Assembly (NCBI GenBank): GCA_032164245.1
Contig: JAVMKO010000001.1
Span: 14,111,603-14,175,602 of the forward strand
DNA: 64,000 nt
Direction: 5' to 3'
DNA from: Sternotherus odoratus
Lineage: Eukaryota > Chordata > Testudines > Kinosternidae
Numbering within the stretch: the stretch's first letter is position 1; every line of letters starts with the position of its first letter. The translations under genes were made by a program, and so were the position numbers. The notes under the pieces were generated by a model. The model was not told where the DNA came from, ran no database searches, and worked only from the letters and a program-made list of their open reading frames with translations. This document shows positions 46,670-59,700 of the stretch, piece by piece.

Positions 46670-46895
46670 TTCTAGGAGTCGGAAGAACCCCTTCTCTTCC
46701 CAGCTCTGCTGTTGATCCACTGGGTAACCTTGAACAAGTCATTTCACCTCTCTGGGACTGTATTTCTCCTGTCCTTTGTCTCTTTACAAGTTAAGCTCTT
46801 CAGGCAGGTATGGATGTTTATAGCCAGTGCTTGATACAAAGGAACTCTTGGCTTGGCGTCTCTAGGTGCTACCATAATACAAATGATAAAAACCC
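46670..46895 (+). mobile_element. MIR-like SINE with 3' extension
   Basis: ACCTTGAACAAGTCATTTC, CTCTGGGACTGTATTTCTCC and TAGGTGCTACCATAATACAA give the MIR core followed by the tail seen reversed in other copies here. Confidence 0.65.
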
Positions 46896-47390
46896 ATAGA
46901 GTAAATTCCCCCGGAGAATTACAAGAGAATGGATTAAGCAAAGCAGTGGGTTAGAAGAAGGGCCTGATTCCCCTCCCACTTGTATCTGTTCTAAATCTGT
47001 GTAAGTTTGTTAACTTCAGTTGAGTTCCTCCTGGTCTACATCCGTGTAAGAACAGTTTTGGAATCTCAAAGTCTGACCTATTGAAATTAATGGGAGTCTT
47101 TTGATTGATTTCAATAGGCTTTGGATCAGGCCTACAGTAAATACTGCTAACATACAGTGCAGCTGAGTTAAAATATACTTGTGGTGGCCTAACAATCTTC
47201 ACTAAGATTCTACCTATGGTACTTTGCAGATAAGGGTGTAAACTAGAGAAAATCTTCCTCTTCCATTCACACATGTTTTAGAGACTGGGACCTGCCTCTT
47301 CAAACTTGGCTGGTGCAACTGCTCCATACATTTGTGACCTGCAGCAGACATGCCAGTGCTCATGGATTCCTTGCAAGTGAGGCGATGTCT
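46896..47390. other. No recognised gene (one foldback)
   Basis: Only the foldback CCTATTGAAAT...ATTTCAATAGG (47077-47118) is noticeable. Confidence 0.4.
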
Positions 47391-47789
47391 CCTTGTCTAC
47401 ACTGCACACTGTTGCAAACAAAAGTTAGCTTTCATCAACAAAACAGTGAAGATGCACATACGACAGTGCTCCTCCCAATGATTTAACTCTCTTGCTACGC
47501 TGATGAAATAAAACCACCTTGATGAGAGGCGTAGAGCTTTTTGCAACAAAGTTAAATCGATACATGTCAGTGTAGGCACTGCGCTTGCTTATCTTGCTGT
47601 AAATGGCCTCCAGGAAGTGTCCCACAATGGCCATCCTGACCGCTCTGGTCAGCAATTCGAACTCTGCTTCCCCGCTCCCAGGTGCACAGGCATCCACCCA
47701 TCCTCCTTTAAAGGCCCAGGAAATTTTGAAATTTCACTTCCTGTTCGCTCAGCTGGAGAGCTCCATCACATCTTCACAGTTGACCATGC

Positions 47790-49164
47790 CGGCTCCATGC
47801 AGAAAACTCTCTTGCTTGGAGTACATTGGAGTTATTGGATCTGGTAGGTCTGTGGGGAGAGGAAGCTGTGCAATCGCAGCTCCGCACCAGACCTAGGAAC
47901 TTCAATACCTATGGGCAGATTTCTCGTGACATGTTGGAGAAGGGCCACGAATAGGACATGCATCAGTGCCATGCGAAGATCAAGGAGTTGGAGGCCAACC
48001 ATCTCTCCGGTGCTGTGCCAAAGACCTGCCACTTCGACAAGGAGCTGGACACCATCCTCAGCAGCAACCCCATCTCCACCACCAAGAGTCCCGTGGATAC
48101 TTTGGTGGGGCTGAAGACACTGGCCAGTGGACTCAACCCTGAAGATAAAGTGATGGATGATGATGTGGAATTGGAGGTTGGGGTGGGACAGGGTCTCTGG
48201 TAGCAGTGGGGACTCTGTAGAAAAGTTTGTTAATGCACACTGAGATTTCACAGGAATCCTTCATGGAGATTTCTAGGAAACTTTCCTGGAGGAATTCGGC
48301 ATCCTCTGCTGAAGATTCCTTGGAAGAGCTTCTTTGATTCTTCCCCCATTGTTGGAAACTTTGCCATACCAATTGACTATCACTTCTGCAGAGACCAAAG
48401 CAGCACACAGGTGAGCAACATACTCTGAAGGCGCATGCATGCAGGAGATGCACCCTTGCATCTTCGGTTACCCCCTGGAATGAGATATCAGCTTCAATCA
48501 CCCCCTCCTGTGGAAAATGGCGGCAGAATTTATAATAGTGTCCCTAGGTGCTTGCAGTGATCCCCTTAAAAAACCTAGACCCTTTGCATCATCTTGGACT
48601 CAACCCATTCCTCCGATCCAGAGCTGAACTCACCATGTTTGGGGCACTTGCTAAGCTGTTTTCTGGCTAAGGGAGAGTGAGAAAGAGGTGTATTTAACTA
48701 TTATTCAATTCCGTGAGTGCACTCACAATTCTGCCTCTGTTTATTGTTTATTGTGCTTCTGCAGCTGTGCCCTTGAAGGGAATCCCCTGCACACCAGCTA
48801 AGTGCCTCTGTCAGGTAAGGAAGCGAACTGGGAGGAGTAAGGAGGGTATGTTTAGGGAGGAGCTCCAATCGTCTTAACGCCAAAGAACATGATCACAGGG
48901 CATGGGGAGAGACAATTAATGAAAAATTGAAAATAGATAGTCTAGAGAGGAAGCAGGGCCAGGAGCGGATGATAAAACTGATGGAGGACCAAACAGAGAT
49001 TCTGAAGTCCCTGGTTGCACTGCAGTCAGAACACGTGGGTGCTCACCTCCTCTTGCAACCCATACAGAACTGCATGCCATGCCCTGCCCACACTCCCCCT
49101 ACACATTCCTTGCATATTCCCAGCCCGTCACAGACTGGTACACCCTTCAGACAGGTCCCCTAAC
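47790..49164 (+). pseudogene. Harbinger Myb/SANT-like DNA-binding protein remnant
   Basis: At 47810-48200 shifting plus-strand frames read WGEEAVQSQL-like, YGQISRDMLEKGHE (then a stop), and DMHQCHAKIKELEANHLSGA, VPKTCHFDKELDTILSSNP, ending in an acidic stretch. This is the trihelix Myb/SANT-like protein of Harbinger elements. At 48927-49164 MKIDSLERKQGQERMIKLM and EDQTEILKSLVALQSEH form the C-terminal coiled-coil-like part followed by a proline-rich tail. In the family it carries the transposase to the nucleus and the transposon ends. Frameshifts and a stop show it is dead. Confidence 0.75.
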
Positions 49165-49286
49165 TCCATCCTTCAGACAAGTCCCCTAATGACAGCTGGA
49201 CCTACACACAACTATGAGAGCCTCCATTAAGAACATACTCCTCAGTGTCATGTTCCTTGCAAGAAACCAAATTCTGTGTATTGGTT

Positions 49287-49345
49287 ATTTCTGTTTAATA
49301 AAAATGTAGCCACAGAAATAAAATGAATATTTATTTTTCTCCTAG
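49287..49345. terminator. Back-to-back polyadenylation signals
   Basis: TTTAATAAAAATG and GAAATAAAATG on the plus strand, and TTTATTTTTC (AATAAA on the minus strand), lie between the two convergent genes and would serve both. Confidence 0.6.
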
Positions 49346-49586
49346 ACAGAGTGGTTGCTGCAATTCATACACAATGGCAATTGGCACACTTTCAGACTAC
49401 AAGTCACTCTTAGGAAATAATCATTAAAAGTGTCCTTTCAGGCAGCAAGTAAACAAAGCCTGGCTGAATGCATTACAGAAACACACATTACTGGGGCTCA
49501 CTGTGCTTCAAAACCTCCCTGATTTAAATAGCCCTCCATTGAGCCCTTTTAATAGCCATGATATCTGGCTGCTCAAAATCAGCCAC

Positions 49587-50170
49587 TAGGCAATCCACCT
49601 CCACCCTCCACCCCGGGGAACCTTTTCCCTCTTGGCTTCACAAATGTTATGCAGAGCACAGCAGGCTGCTATGAACATAGGAATATTTTCCTCACTGAGG
49701 TCTAACCTGCCAAAAAGGCAGCACCAGCGAGCCTTTATTTTGCCACATGCACATTCAATGATCATTCTGCTCCTGCTGAGCCTGTTGTTGAAGTGTTCCT
49801 TGCTAATGTCATATTTCCAATGTAAGGTTCACGAGCCACAGGATCAAGGGGTAGGCTGGGTCTCCTAGGATCATTATTGGCATTTCAACATCCGCCATTG
49901 GAATCTTTTGGTCTGGAAAGAATGTCCCTGCTTCCAGCTTTCTGTACATGCCAGTGTTCCTGAAGATGGATGCATCATGCACTTTCCCTGACTACCCCAT
50001 GTTGATATCAGTGAAACGACCCCAGTGAGCCACCAGCACCTGCAATACCATAGAGAATTAGCCCTTTCTTCTGATATACTCCATCACAAGATGGTCCGCG
50101 GCCAAAATTGCAATGTGTGTACCATCTATCACCCTACCACAGTTAAGGAATCCCACTGGATTCCCTTCTG
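49587..50170 (-). pseudogene. PIF/Harbinger DDE transposase remnant
   Basis: On the minus strand VGFLNCGRVIDGTHIAIL holds the first catalytic aspartate (codon 50124-50126). GRFTDINMG and FRNTGMYRKLEAGTFFPDQK follow, then MPIMILGDPAYPL with the second aspartate (49860-49862). RMIIECACGKIKARW holds the catalytic glutamate (49754-49756), then ENIPMFIAACCALHNICEAK near the C-terminus. All three DDE residues survive, but in different frames and with stops between. The N-terminal part is missing or displaced by the LTR at 50200. Confidence 0.88.
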
Positions 50171-50199
50171 GACCCAGGTGACCCTTTTATCTGGGATGC

Positions 50200-50759
50200 T
50201 GCCCCCTGCCAGTATCCTCACAGATTGCTGGGTCTCCCCTCCCCGGGGAACCCACAACCCACTATCCCCACCTTGCCTCAGTGTAGGCAACTGCCAGTCA
50301 CCACCTAGCCCCCCCTCCCCCATTCACTGGGGCGGACTGCTGTATAATTGCCACTTATCACCAGCAAGGAGAGGTTTGGTACCGGCTGTCTCCCACCTAC
50401 CCTTGGGCTGCCCCCGCAACACCTGTACCTATTTGGACCTATGCTGGGCCCACAGCCTGGGGCTTTCCTAGCCATAGCTCCCCAGCCTCTCTAGCCTTCC
50501 CCAGACCTGCTCCAGTCTAGAAATCCTGTTCAGCTCCAGCAGCCAGGTCCCTCACTCTCAAAAGGCTAGAGAGAGTATGACTGTGCCCCTGGCCCACTGC
50601 CCTCTTATAAGAGCCAGCTGGGCCCTGATTACATTGGCCAGAGCTGTGGTCAGCAGTCAGCTCCCACCCAGCTATTCTTAATCCCTTTCCCTGCTCCAGC
50701 CCTCTCCCAGGGCTGTTTTGAGCCCTTCTGGGCAGGAGCGGGGTGACTACCCCACTACA
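50200..50759 (-). mobile_element. Solo LTR (560 bp) inside the Harbinger element
   Basis: On the minus strand it starts TGTAGTGGGGTAG and ends GGCAGGGGGCA (TG...CA), flanked by GGATGC at 50194-50199 and 50760-50765. A TATA-like CTTATAAGAGGG lies on the minus strand near 50607. Length and the TGTAG start resemble the solo LTR at 4146-4703. Confidence 0.75.
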
Positions 50760-51309
50760 GGATGCATTGCATACACCTGTTTCGTTCTGTATTTGAACTG
50801 CTGGTGTCTAAATTATATGGTAAACTTGCTGGAGCTGAGCCCATATCTTTTCTATTTGTCCAATTCCAAGCCCACCCTCAACATAACATAAAGGATTCTG
50901 GCCCTCCAGAGAGCAGGTGTTATGTTATAAGCAAAATTATCCTCTCCCGCCTGCAGTGCAGGTCTCCATATTCTGCATTTATGCCTCTCTCATTGATGTT
51001 CAAAGGAGAAGAGATTTTTATCACACCTGAGGTGCCAGTTGGTCTATGAACTCCTGTATCCTGACTCCATCAATATCCAGTAATCGGTGGAAGTTACAGA
51101 TATAAGCAGGGCTTGAATGAGTTCTTCCCTGACAGCTAGCTGGGATGGGGAGAGACTTCAGAAGCAAACTGTATTTACATGAACACACCTACTCTGCCAA
51201 GATATCCAGCAGATGGAGCTGTGTTGCTCAAAGTGATCAACTTTGGCTGGTATTGGGTTACAGATCACTTTAGTACTGAATGCAAGCTTAGTGAAATGTT
51301 GTCAGTGTT

Positions 51310-52218
51310 GTTGTCTTTATTGTATGAATAAAGGGGGGCAGAACTGTGCTTAACCTGTCCCAAATGAGAGGGTCACCCTCAGCTGAAAGGATCTCATTAA
51401 GCCAGGAGTTCAAAAGCTAGATCCCTGTGAAAGTAAGAGGAGTGGGGACAGGTGGCCCAGAGAGAAGGTGTAGACTCTCCGCAAGGGGTCTTCAGTCTGG
51501 TTTAATCTGTTGCTTTCTACTCTTCAAAGATAGAGCTAAAGAGCCTTTTTTGGAAGCCTTTTATTATTTTAAAGTGCTGAAATCACTTGTGGTGGGGCAA
51601 CATTTCTGCCCAGCCTGCAAAGAGCCGAAAATCACTAAGAGACTGGCCAGTAGAGGTCACCACACAGAGGCAGGTGGCAGTGGAAGATGACTAACAGTCG
51701 GCTGGTGAATGAGTGGCTGGCAGGACAGCCAGCAGAGAGGGCTAAGCGGCTGGTGGGGCAGCCAGCCAATCAACACAAGTGCTGCACCTCTGAACCCTGG
51801 TTCCTCACTAACCAAGGACAACCACTCTGAGTGGGGTATGGTGAGGGAGCAGAGAGGAGCACAAAAAAGGAACTTTTTAGGTTGTAGGACTCAAGAACAT
51901 GAGGCGGAAGGCACAGCCCAATGCACTCTGGGGGTGAGTGATCTGCTCACAGTTTTACGATTATGAATCCTGCTTGTGGCATTTTCCCTAATTAAGGTGA
52001 CTTCCCTTCTTTCATTAAAAGTTTCTTTTCTGTGCTCAGAATCTGTGCTTGCGAGGGGGGGGGAGTATTGCCTCTCAGAAGCACCCAGGGACTGGTGTGT
52101 AATTTTCCCAGGTTGCTGGGTTGGGGCTCAAGCTGTTTCTGTGTTGTATTGTTGAAAAGGAACCCTAGATACTGAACCCGGCCCTAGTTGCTGCCGGCTC
52201 CACCTGGCAGAAGGGTTG
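51310..52218 (+). mobile_element. LTR-like element, plus strand
   Basis: Recognised as a turtle LTR from segments such as CCCAAATGAGAGGGTCACCC, AATCACTAAGAGACTGGCCA and TTGCTGCCGGCTCCACCTGG, with a polyadenylation-like ATTAAAAG near 52014 and end GAAGGGTTGCA. No target duplication was found, so the left limit is approximate. Confidence 0.55.
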
Positions 52219-55200
52219 CACATATTACGAACATGGGAAGTGTTCAACACATGCAATAGGGCATGTGGATCCAAAGAAGAGAATATTGCCTGACATCCTG
52301 CCCCCAGTTAAGTCAATGGAAAAGCTCCCACTGACAATGGAGCAGGAGCCAGATGTGCTTTGCATAATATATAACAAAGTTTGACATCTATGCCTTTATG
52401 AAACACATATGAGCTGCAAGTGTGAGTGAGGAAAAGTAGATAGGCACATATAGACTTATACTGTCAGTTCTTAACGAGGCAAAACACTTAAATAACTGAG
52501 CTAGTAATATTGTCTTTACACACTGCTGATATTTGTACCAGAAAATAGGTTTCCTAAGTAATCAGCAGCATACCAGAGATCTGACAGTACACTGGAGATA
52601 GCTGTAGACCAACTGAACTGTAAAACTCAGCTGGGATCAGAAACCAACAATTATTTAACAGGACTTTGACACCAAGCAAATTCTTGTTTCATCTTCAAGT
52701 AACAATATATCACAGGGACTTAACATGGAAAACAAGAAATCTGAACCTGCATGGTTCACTTCCTGTCTACAAAAATGACTTTTCCCAAAAGCTGCTAATT
52801 TTCACAACCAGCAGGGGTTATAAGTCAGCAGAACAACATAATTATATTCCAAGTATCTTAGTACTGAACACACTTTTCTGAAACTGTGGGACTTGCTGAT
52901 TTTTTCAGGAGTTCATTAAACAGTTTCCGGCAGCCAATTCTCACTTAATCATTTGCTTTCATGGGAATTGTGAATAGAAGGTATAATTTGTAGGTGATGA
53001 AAAAAGTGCTTTGTGGAATCCCCCACTGTTTTAATCAAGGGTTTTGAAGAATAAACTGAGGATTTGGGGATTGGAACTGGAGAAGCTCTAACATGTATTT
53101 ATTTAATCATAGCAGCTAGTGTAACAGATCCACATTATAAAGAATATTTGCCCAATTCCTCTCTTCGATATTCTGAATGTAACCCAGGGTAACTCCATTG
53201 ACTTCCATGGAGTTACTCCAGATCGGAAACCCAATACTGTATTTCAGCATGCTGAGCACTGCCTATGGGGTTCTGAATCCTCAACTCCCAGGAGGCTCTA
53301 TTCATCTCCCAGAAACAAGCCCTTGCACCCATCAAATGAGATTAGACTTTGATCCAGTAGGTCAGATCCTCAGCTAGTGTAAATCAATGTAGTGCCACTG
53401 AAGTCAATGAAGTTATGCCAGCATAAACCAGGTAAGGATCTGGCCTTATATCCAACCTCAAGAGACCAAAAATCATGACTCAGATCCCCCGAAGTCATGA
53501 GATTGTCCCCACAAATCATGAGATTTTAAAATTGATCATTTTTTTAGACTGACTTTTGACTTTTTAGCTCCCCTCTACTCCTCTGGCTATGTAGGTGTGA
53601 TCCTTTCAGGTTGAAGAATCAACCTTCAAGGCACACAAAAATCCATACCTCCCCCTGGCTGCTCAGATGGAGATTCCACTACCTATTTTATGAGTGAGGA
53701 GAGGGTTGCCATTCCTGCCCCTACACTGCCTCATTACCCTCCGCGATTCTCCCCCCTTTGGACCTTTCAGCACCAACTCCCTGACTCCTCCTGGGGCTTC
53801 TCCTTTGCCCAGATCCCAAGTGGAGAGATCCCAAGGCATCAAGAGGAGGGAAATATTGCTCTGGGCTCAGGGCCTGGTCTGTGCCCTCGGCCCCAAGGCT
53901 CTCACACCGAGCTGTGCCCCGCCCTGAAAATCATGGGACCGGAGGAGCTTCTTGCATCATCATGACAGCTCCTCCTGCAGGTGCAAAATCCCATGATTTG
54001 TGAGAGTTGACATTACTGCAACACAGCCTTCCCCTGGCTGCTAGAATACGGCACACCTGACCCCACCCCCAGTCCTAAGATTGAGGAGATGCCATTTTAT
54101 CCCTTCCATCTCCTGCCCCATCATCATCCTCTGTAACCTCCTCGGCCTCACCTGTCCCCACATTCCCCTACAGCCCTCAGGTCCCCCTTTGCCCACCAGC
54201 CTTGCTCACTCTCCCCTACCACTTTTCATAATGTATCTGCTGCTCCTCACAGTCCAACTGTCCTATCTGCCTCCCTGTATCATGGAGTGGCAGCCATGTT
54301 GCCTGTGGACATGGCTTCAATTTCACCGAAGACAGTGGGAGGTGGCAGCCACATTTATTAAGGACAGCCTCACTCCCACATGCAGATAAACTGTAGGGAA
54401 ATGGCAGTTGTATTGCTTTAGGAACATTTAAAGGCACATGTCAGGTGAGATTTTCAAAGCAACCTGAGAGAGTTGGGTGCTAAAATCCCAGCTGTAATTT
54501 TCAGCCTTTCACTTGCTGTCCTTAGCCACAAACATCTATCTCACCTGAATTGAGGCTCAACAGCCAGCTCACTAAACCAGCTTTCACCCACACCGTAATC
54601 TCCACCCGGCACTGAGGAAGGCGCTCACCTGTGCCACTTGAATCAGAGGAAACAAAGACATAATTCTGGGGGTCGTTCTGCTAATGAAGACCCGTAATCC
54701 AGGTTTCCATACTAATTGAGCCAGCAGTCTCCTGTGCAGATTGAACAAAGGGGCAAACTAGACAGAATTCTGTAGAACTCCACCTAAGTGTCCCGGCGTA
54801 GAGATCACCATTCTCTGGGACCAGGATAAAAACTAAGCTCAGTAGCACCCCCATTCATATCAACCCCCCTTTTGTCTTCATGCACAACAACATAAAAGGC
54901 ATCTAGGAGATCTAATCCGATCAGCACAGATATTTAGGTAAAATTATGACCCCACTGAAGTCAATGGGAGTTTTGCCATTGACTTCGGTGTGTCCAGAAT
55001 TTCACCCTTGGTTTTCTTCTGATTAAGAAATCATCAACCTCTATGGTTGGTGTACAGATTGACTCTGGTATCCAGAGTAATCAAGGAATTCCAAGACATT
55101 TCAATATGGTGAGTGTCACCTCTCCTTCACACTTTGGGGAGAACAGACACAGGATAATAGCTGGCTAGTTTGTTAGTGTCACTTGTTAGTTTCTTGCCTT

Positions 55201-55515
55201 TTCCTTCAGGGAGGCAATGACAATCTCACACTCCCTACTGGCCTTCACCATCCAGGAAGAATGTGGCTCCAAACTACAAAGATCTGTCATCATTATCAGT
55301 ACCACCAAGAATGCGTGGCCACGCTAAAGGGATGCAGCTGCAAATAAGGATCCCACATAGCAAGCTACAACACAGAACTGACCCTAATGCCTGCATCCCC
55401 TATGAAAACATCTCACTTCAAAACAATGTAAACAGGAGCTCTCTGAACTCAAATCCCATGAGCCTTCCATACCTATAGGGACCAACCTAAAATAAGCTTT
55501 TTGTCAGTGTAGGTC
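52219..55515. other. No recognised gene
   Basis: Contains two short foldbacks (53189-53215, 54954-54990) and nothing else I can support. Open frames at 53690-53965 and 54081-54389 are proline/leucine-rich with no motif. Confidence 0.45.
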
Positions 55516-56262
55516 TGTGACACTCCGTACCTCAAAATAGCACTCTGAAATCCCTATATTACCCAATGCTGTACAATTATGATATGTTTTGTATGAAGTA
55601 TGCCTTGTGAGGTATCATTTAAAAAGTCTGGATCTGTTGAACATTAATATTTTATTGGAGTGTGGGTGCTATCATTGCATGTGAAGTTATGAAGTTTTGC
55701 TATGTGTGTGTCACTGAAATATGTTGTGAGGCTGGGAACAACCACAACCAGCCTTTCAGGTACAACAAAGGACCAACCAGATGCACTGATGGGCCATGCA
55801 AGAAAGTCCACTCCCAATGGCCATCCCAGAAGCCTTTTCAGAGAGCACACGTAGACAATGGAGACTGCTTGACCAATGGGGACTGCCTAATCCCCATATC
55901 AAAAGATCTTTCCAGAAAGCTGGAAGAAACTATAAAAAAGTGATATGTCCTCACTCCCCCTCCCCAACTCAACACCTACAAACACATCTGGAGGACAACG
56001 ATTTTTAACTGGGGAGAGTGGTCCCAGGCTGGAAAAGTGGCCCAGTCAGTGTACTGATGAACTATACCATTGGTCAGGGTGAGACACGGCTTGATTCAAA
56101 TCCTGTTCAGTTTGTAGAACTCAGACTGCGACTTTACTTTTATTTCTGAAGTAACCAACTTTGATCTCTATGCTTGCTACTTACAATCACTTAAAATCTA
56201 TCTTTCTGTAGTTAATAAATCTATTTTATATTTTATGTTAAACCAGTGAGTTTTGATTGAAG
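55516..56262 (+). mobile_element. Truncated LTR related to 15104-16201
   Basis: Starts TGTGACACTCCGTACCTC, like the 15104 copy, and shares AAAATCTATCTTTCTGTAGT followed by TAATAAATCT near 56200. The 3' third is missing, replaced by a hAT-like repeat. Confidence 0.7.
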
Positions 56263-56284
56263 TGACCACTCCGCAGCTTAGGTC

Positions 56285-56769
56285 TGGGGTAGGAGATTGG
56301 GGCATAGGAGTGGGACATAGGCTTAGCTGTGGCGACTCCCGGTCAGCAGTGCAGCAGGGGTGCTAAGGCAGCCTTCCTGCCTGTCTTGGCACCGTGGACC
56401 GCACTGTGCCCCATAAATGGCCAGCAGCAGGTTTGGCTCCAAGGCATAGGTGTGGAACTGGCCCTGTGGCTTTCGTCTACAGCCACCTCCCCCACAACTC
56501 CCAATGTCCAGTTCCCGGAGTGCGGAGCCATGCTCAGAACAGGAGCAGCGCATGGAGCCCCGTGGTCCCTCCACCTAGGAGCCAGACCTGTTGCTTACAG
56601 GGTGCAGTGCTGTGTCAGAACAGATAGGGACTAGCCTGCTTTAGCCGGGCAGCACTGCCAATGGGACTTTTAACTGGTAGGGACTTTTAACAACCAGAGT
56701 CGCCGTAACTCAGTGTCTTACATTCCGTGACCCGGTACTGGGTCGAAACCCACAATTTAAAAACCACTG
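56285..56769 (-). mobile_element. hAT-like repeat
   Basis: The right end complements to CAGTGGTTTTTAAATTGTGG followed by CGACCCAGTACC, a hAT-type end seen in turtles. The left end is unclear. GC-rich and non-coding. Confidence 0.55.
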
Positions 56770-59700
56770 TTGAAAACCAAACTAACAAGCTCCCAAGTCC
56801 CTGGCTACTACCTAATCACTGGATCTTCTCTTGAAGTCTATGGAGATAATTGGCCCTATGTTTTTCCTAGGAATTCTCTTCCATGAATCACTATTCCATA
56901 ATAATCCTGCAATAAGAAACGGTTTCATTACTGCTCGCAATGTTCGCTGAAGTTATTCAGTACTTCCATTTTAATAAGATCAGGTAGCCGTGGGCTTTAG
57001 TAAAACCATTATCAAACCAATGCAAATGTCTACTTTGTCACTTCCACCATAAACCACAGACCCGATCTTGACAGGAGCAGAGTAATCTCAGCATCATGGT
57101 AACTGGATGAGTGCTCAGAATAAGTAATGAAATTAGTCACATCATTGTGCACACAGTGAGAGCATTTTACCAGACTTGCTCAGTTATATAAACAGTGATT
57201 ATATCACGAAGCCAGTGCTAACAGGTATCATGATGCGCAACGGGGAAAATAGAGAATACAATCACTACTCAAAACACAACCAAGATTTACCTCAGAATCC
57301 CCCTTCTGGTATTTGATCCCTGTGGTGATAGCAGTGTAAGACTTGATCTCCCTTCATCCCTTCTTTGAGATACGGTTGCATTTTTACCATCCAGAATAAT
57401 TGCTTGAAGGTCATGCTTTGCTAGTGGGCATAAAGCTAATACAGCATTGGTATTTCATAACTATGAAATGCTTTTTAATAGAAGCCAGGAAGAAACAGCT
57501 TTGAAGTTTAGCTACGATGGATTTTTCTTTCTATTTTGCCTTCTGGTTCTTGTTCTTCCTAGTTTTGCCTTTTTTTTAAAAAAAATAATGATTGTATAAA
57601 TAGATGAGGAGGAGTTAGGAGAGGATCCACCACAACAAATGGGAAGATTTGCCTTGTTGGGGTTGATACGGCAAGCGCCAAAGCAAAGAAGGCAGTTCAT
57701 AACAACATTTCACATCTGCAGAGTGCCTTACATTGTTAGTCACGCAATGAACCATCATTTGTAATAAAGAAGGGCCTGAGCCGTTGTGTTTACATGCTCC
57801 GGGCATGTATCTGTGCTGAGCAACCATTATCCGCTGTTTAGCTTGCCATTTAGATATTTTCTAAGGGGGACTCTACTGAAGATTGGGGGCGACAAGGAGG
57901 AATTTTTTTTAAAAAGTCAGAAAATGGTCGCAGTCATTGGAGATGTAAATTAGATCTTCAAGGTCCTGATCCAAAGCTCACTGAAGTTAATGAGTCTTTC
58001 TGTTGACTTCAAAGAGTTTTGGATTAGGGAACATATTTGTCCTCCCCCAAGATCTGGTGTCTCTCTGGTTGATGTTCTGGAGTAACTTGTGAGCCATCAA
58101 AAAGAATAGGGAATACAGATGCTGAGAGAGAAGGGACGACTGCTCCACTCATAAGCCATGTGTTATTTCCACAGCTAACAGAATTTAAAGGGGGGGATGA
58201 TTTTTAAATAGCCTTCAAGAGCATTTTATTTAATTAAAGCAACCTCTGAAGATAAGTTCATAGTGGAACTATCAACAAAATACAGCAAAAAGGAAGTGAC
58301 GTTGCAATAACTACAACTTGTGATCAGAAGCTTATTTTTTGGAGGAATCTTTCATTGACCGGATCTCCTAAAAGTGGACCTTCAAGGATCTCTCTGTAGG
58401 AAGCAAGCTAAACAAAATGCCAGTAAACAACATGCCATTGCCATCTTACATTGCCAATGAGCCAAAGGGTGTGGACAGGAGACCTGGATACTAAAGACAG
58501 GTCCTAAGTCCCATTCAATCCAGTTAAGTCCAGTATTGTCCACAGTAGAAGTCAAAGTTGACAAATCTGGCACAGGGCTGCTGACCAGTTGTTTGTGGAA
58601 GAGCCATCACCTCACTCTATTCAACTATCACAAAGACTCATTGATGGCCACTGGCAACTCCATTGACTCCATTACCACAGAGAAATGTAGGGTGGGATAT
58701 TTGAAAGCCTTTGGACTTGTCCTAACTCTGCTCCCATTGAAATCAACAGAAGTTTGACTTCACTGGGACCATGAGTTACACCAATGTTGGGCACTTACAA
58801 AAGTCCCAGTTGGAGTGACTCCTACTGGTTCTCCCTTCCATAGCGAAGGAGAGTAAAAACTAGGTACAGGTATCCCTGTTTTCATCACAGAGACCATATT
58901 GGAGATCAATAAATTGCACCTGAGGAATGAGGAAAAGTTAGAAGAGCTTTTTAAAAAAAAAAAAAAAAATGCTGTCCAGCTAGAAGGAGAGATGTTGATT
59001 TCCTTTCGTAATAGTTAAAACCATTCTCACTTCACCTGGGTTCACAGTTCTTTTGTCTTGATTTCTACAAATATGGTAGCAAATGAGTCTACGGACCAGA
59101 ATGTTCACTAAAGCAAAAAAATAAAATAAAATTGAGGCAATGTTGAAGAATATTTACCAACAGTGAATTTCAGGTTTGTAATGACAAGTATTAGTATTTG
59201 TGTCTGGAAGCTAAGAATTGTAGGCATCCAATCAGAAATCAACTTTCCATATGATCAAGCAAAACAGCTCAAATTTTGCATAGGAACTGCTTGCAACCAG
59301 GCTGCTGGCAAAGATTTGTTTCCAAAGCTCCTTAGCAAATAATTATAAATAGTCCAAGAAAACCAGGATGTGTTTGTAGACACTTTACAAACTGAGAAGG
59401 AAGTGTTTCCATTCAACTAATTATGGGTTATGGATTTTTCATACAACTCTGGTTACAATGTTTCTTAAGGAAAACATAAAAATAAATATTTAAATAACTT
59501 GTTGAACTTTTTATTGCCTGAAAAATTTACTGCTCCTTATCTATACAGCCTAATTGTGTAAATGCAGCCAAGAAATAAAGTTGACTATTAGAGATGCATG
59601 TTGCTTTTTGTGATGTTTTGTTGTCGAATATCTTTGTTATAAGTCCAAAGACACTGCAAATGGACCTTGTAGATATGTAGAGGGACTCTAATGGAACAAA

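Larger units (their letters stand above)
47391..51060. mobile_element. Decayed PIF/Harbinger transposon
   Basis: A left end (CCTTGTCTACACTGC, 47391) leads to a plus-strand Myb/SANT-like gene and a minus-strand DDE transposase gene. That two-gene set is typical of Harbinger transposons. A solo LTR interrupts it at 50200-50759. The right end is not found, so 51060 is a loose limit. Confidence 0.75.

Noticed and set aside
46530..46742. Phe-Leu-Ser repeat protein
   Set aside because: Translation of the GAAA microsatellite.
53690..54389. Possible host exon (Pro/Leu-rich frames)
   Set aside because: Two overlapping frames with no domain and no clear splice-site pair; composition explains openness.
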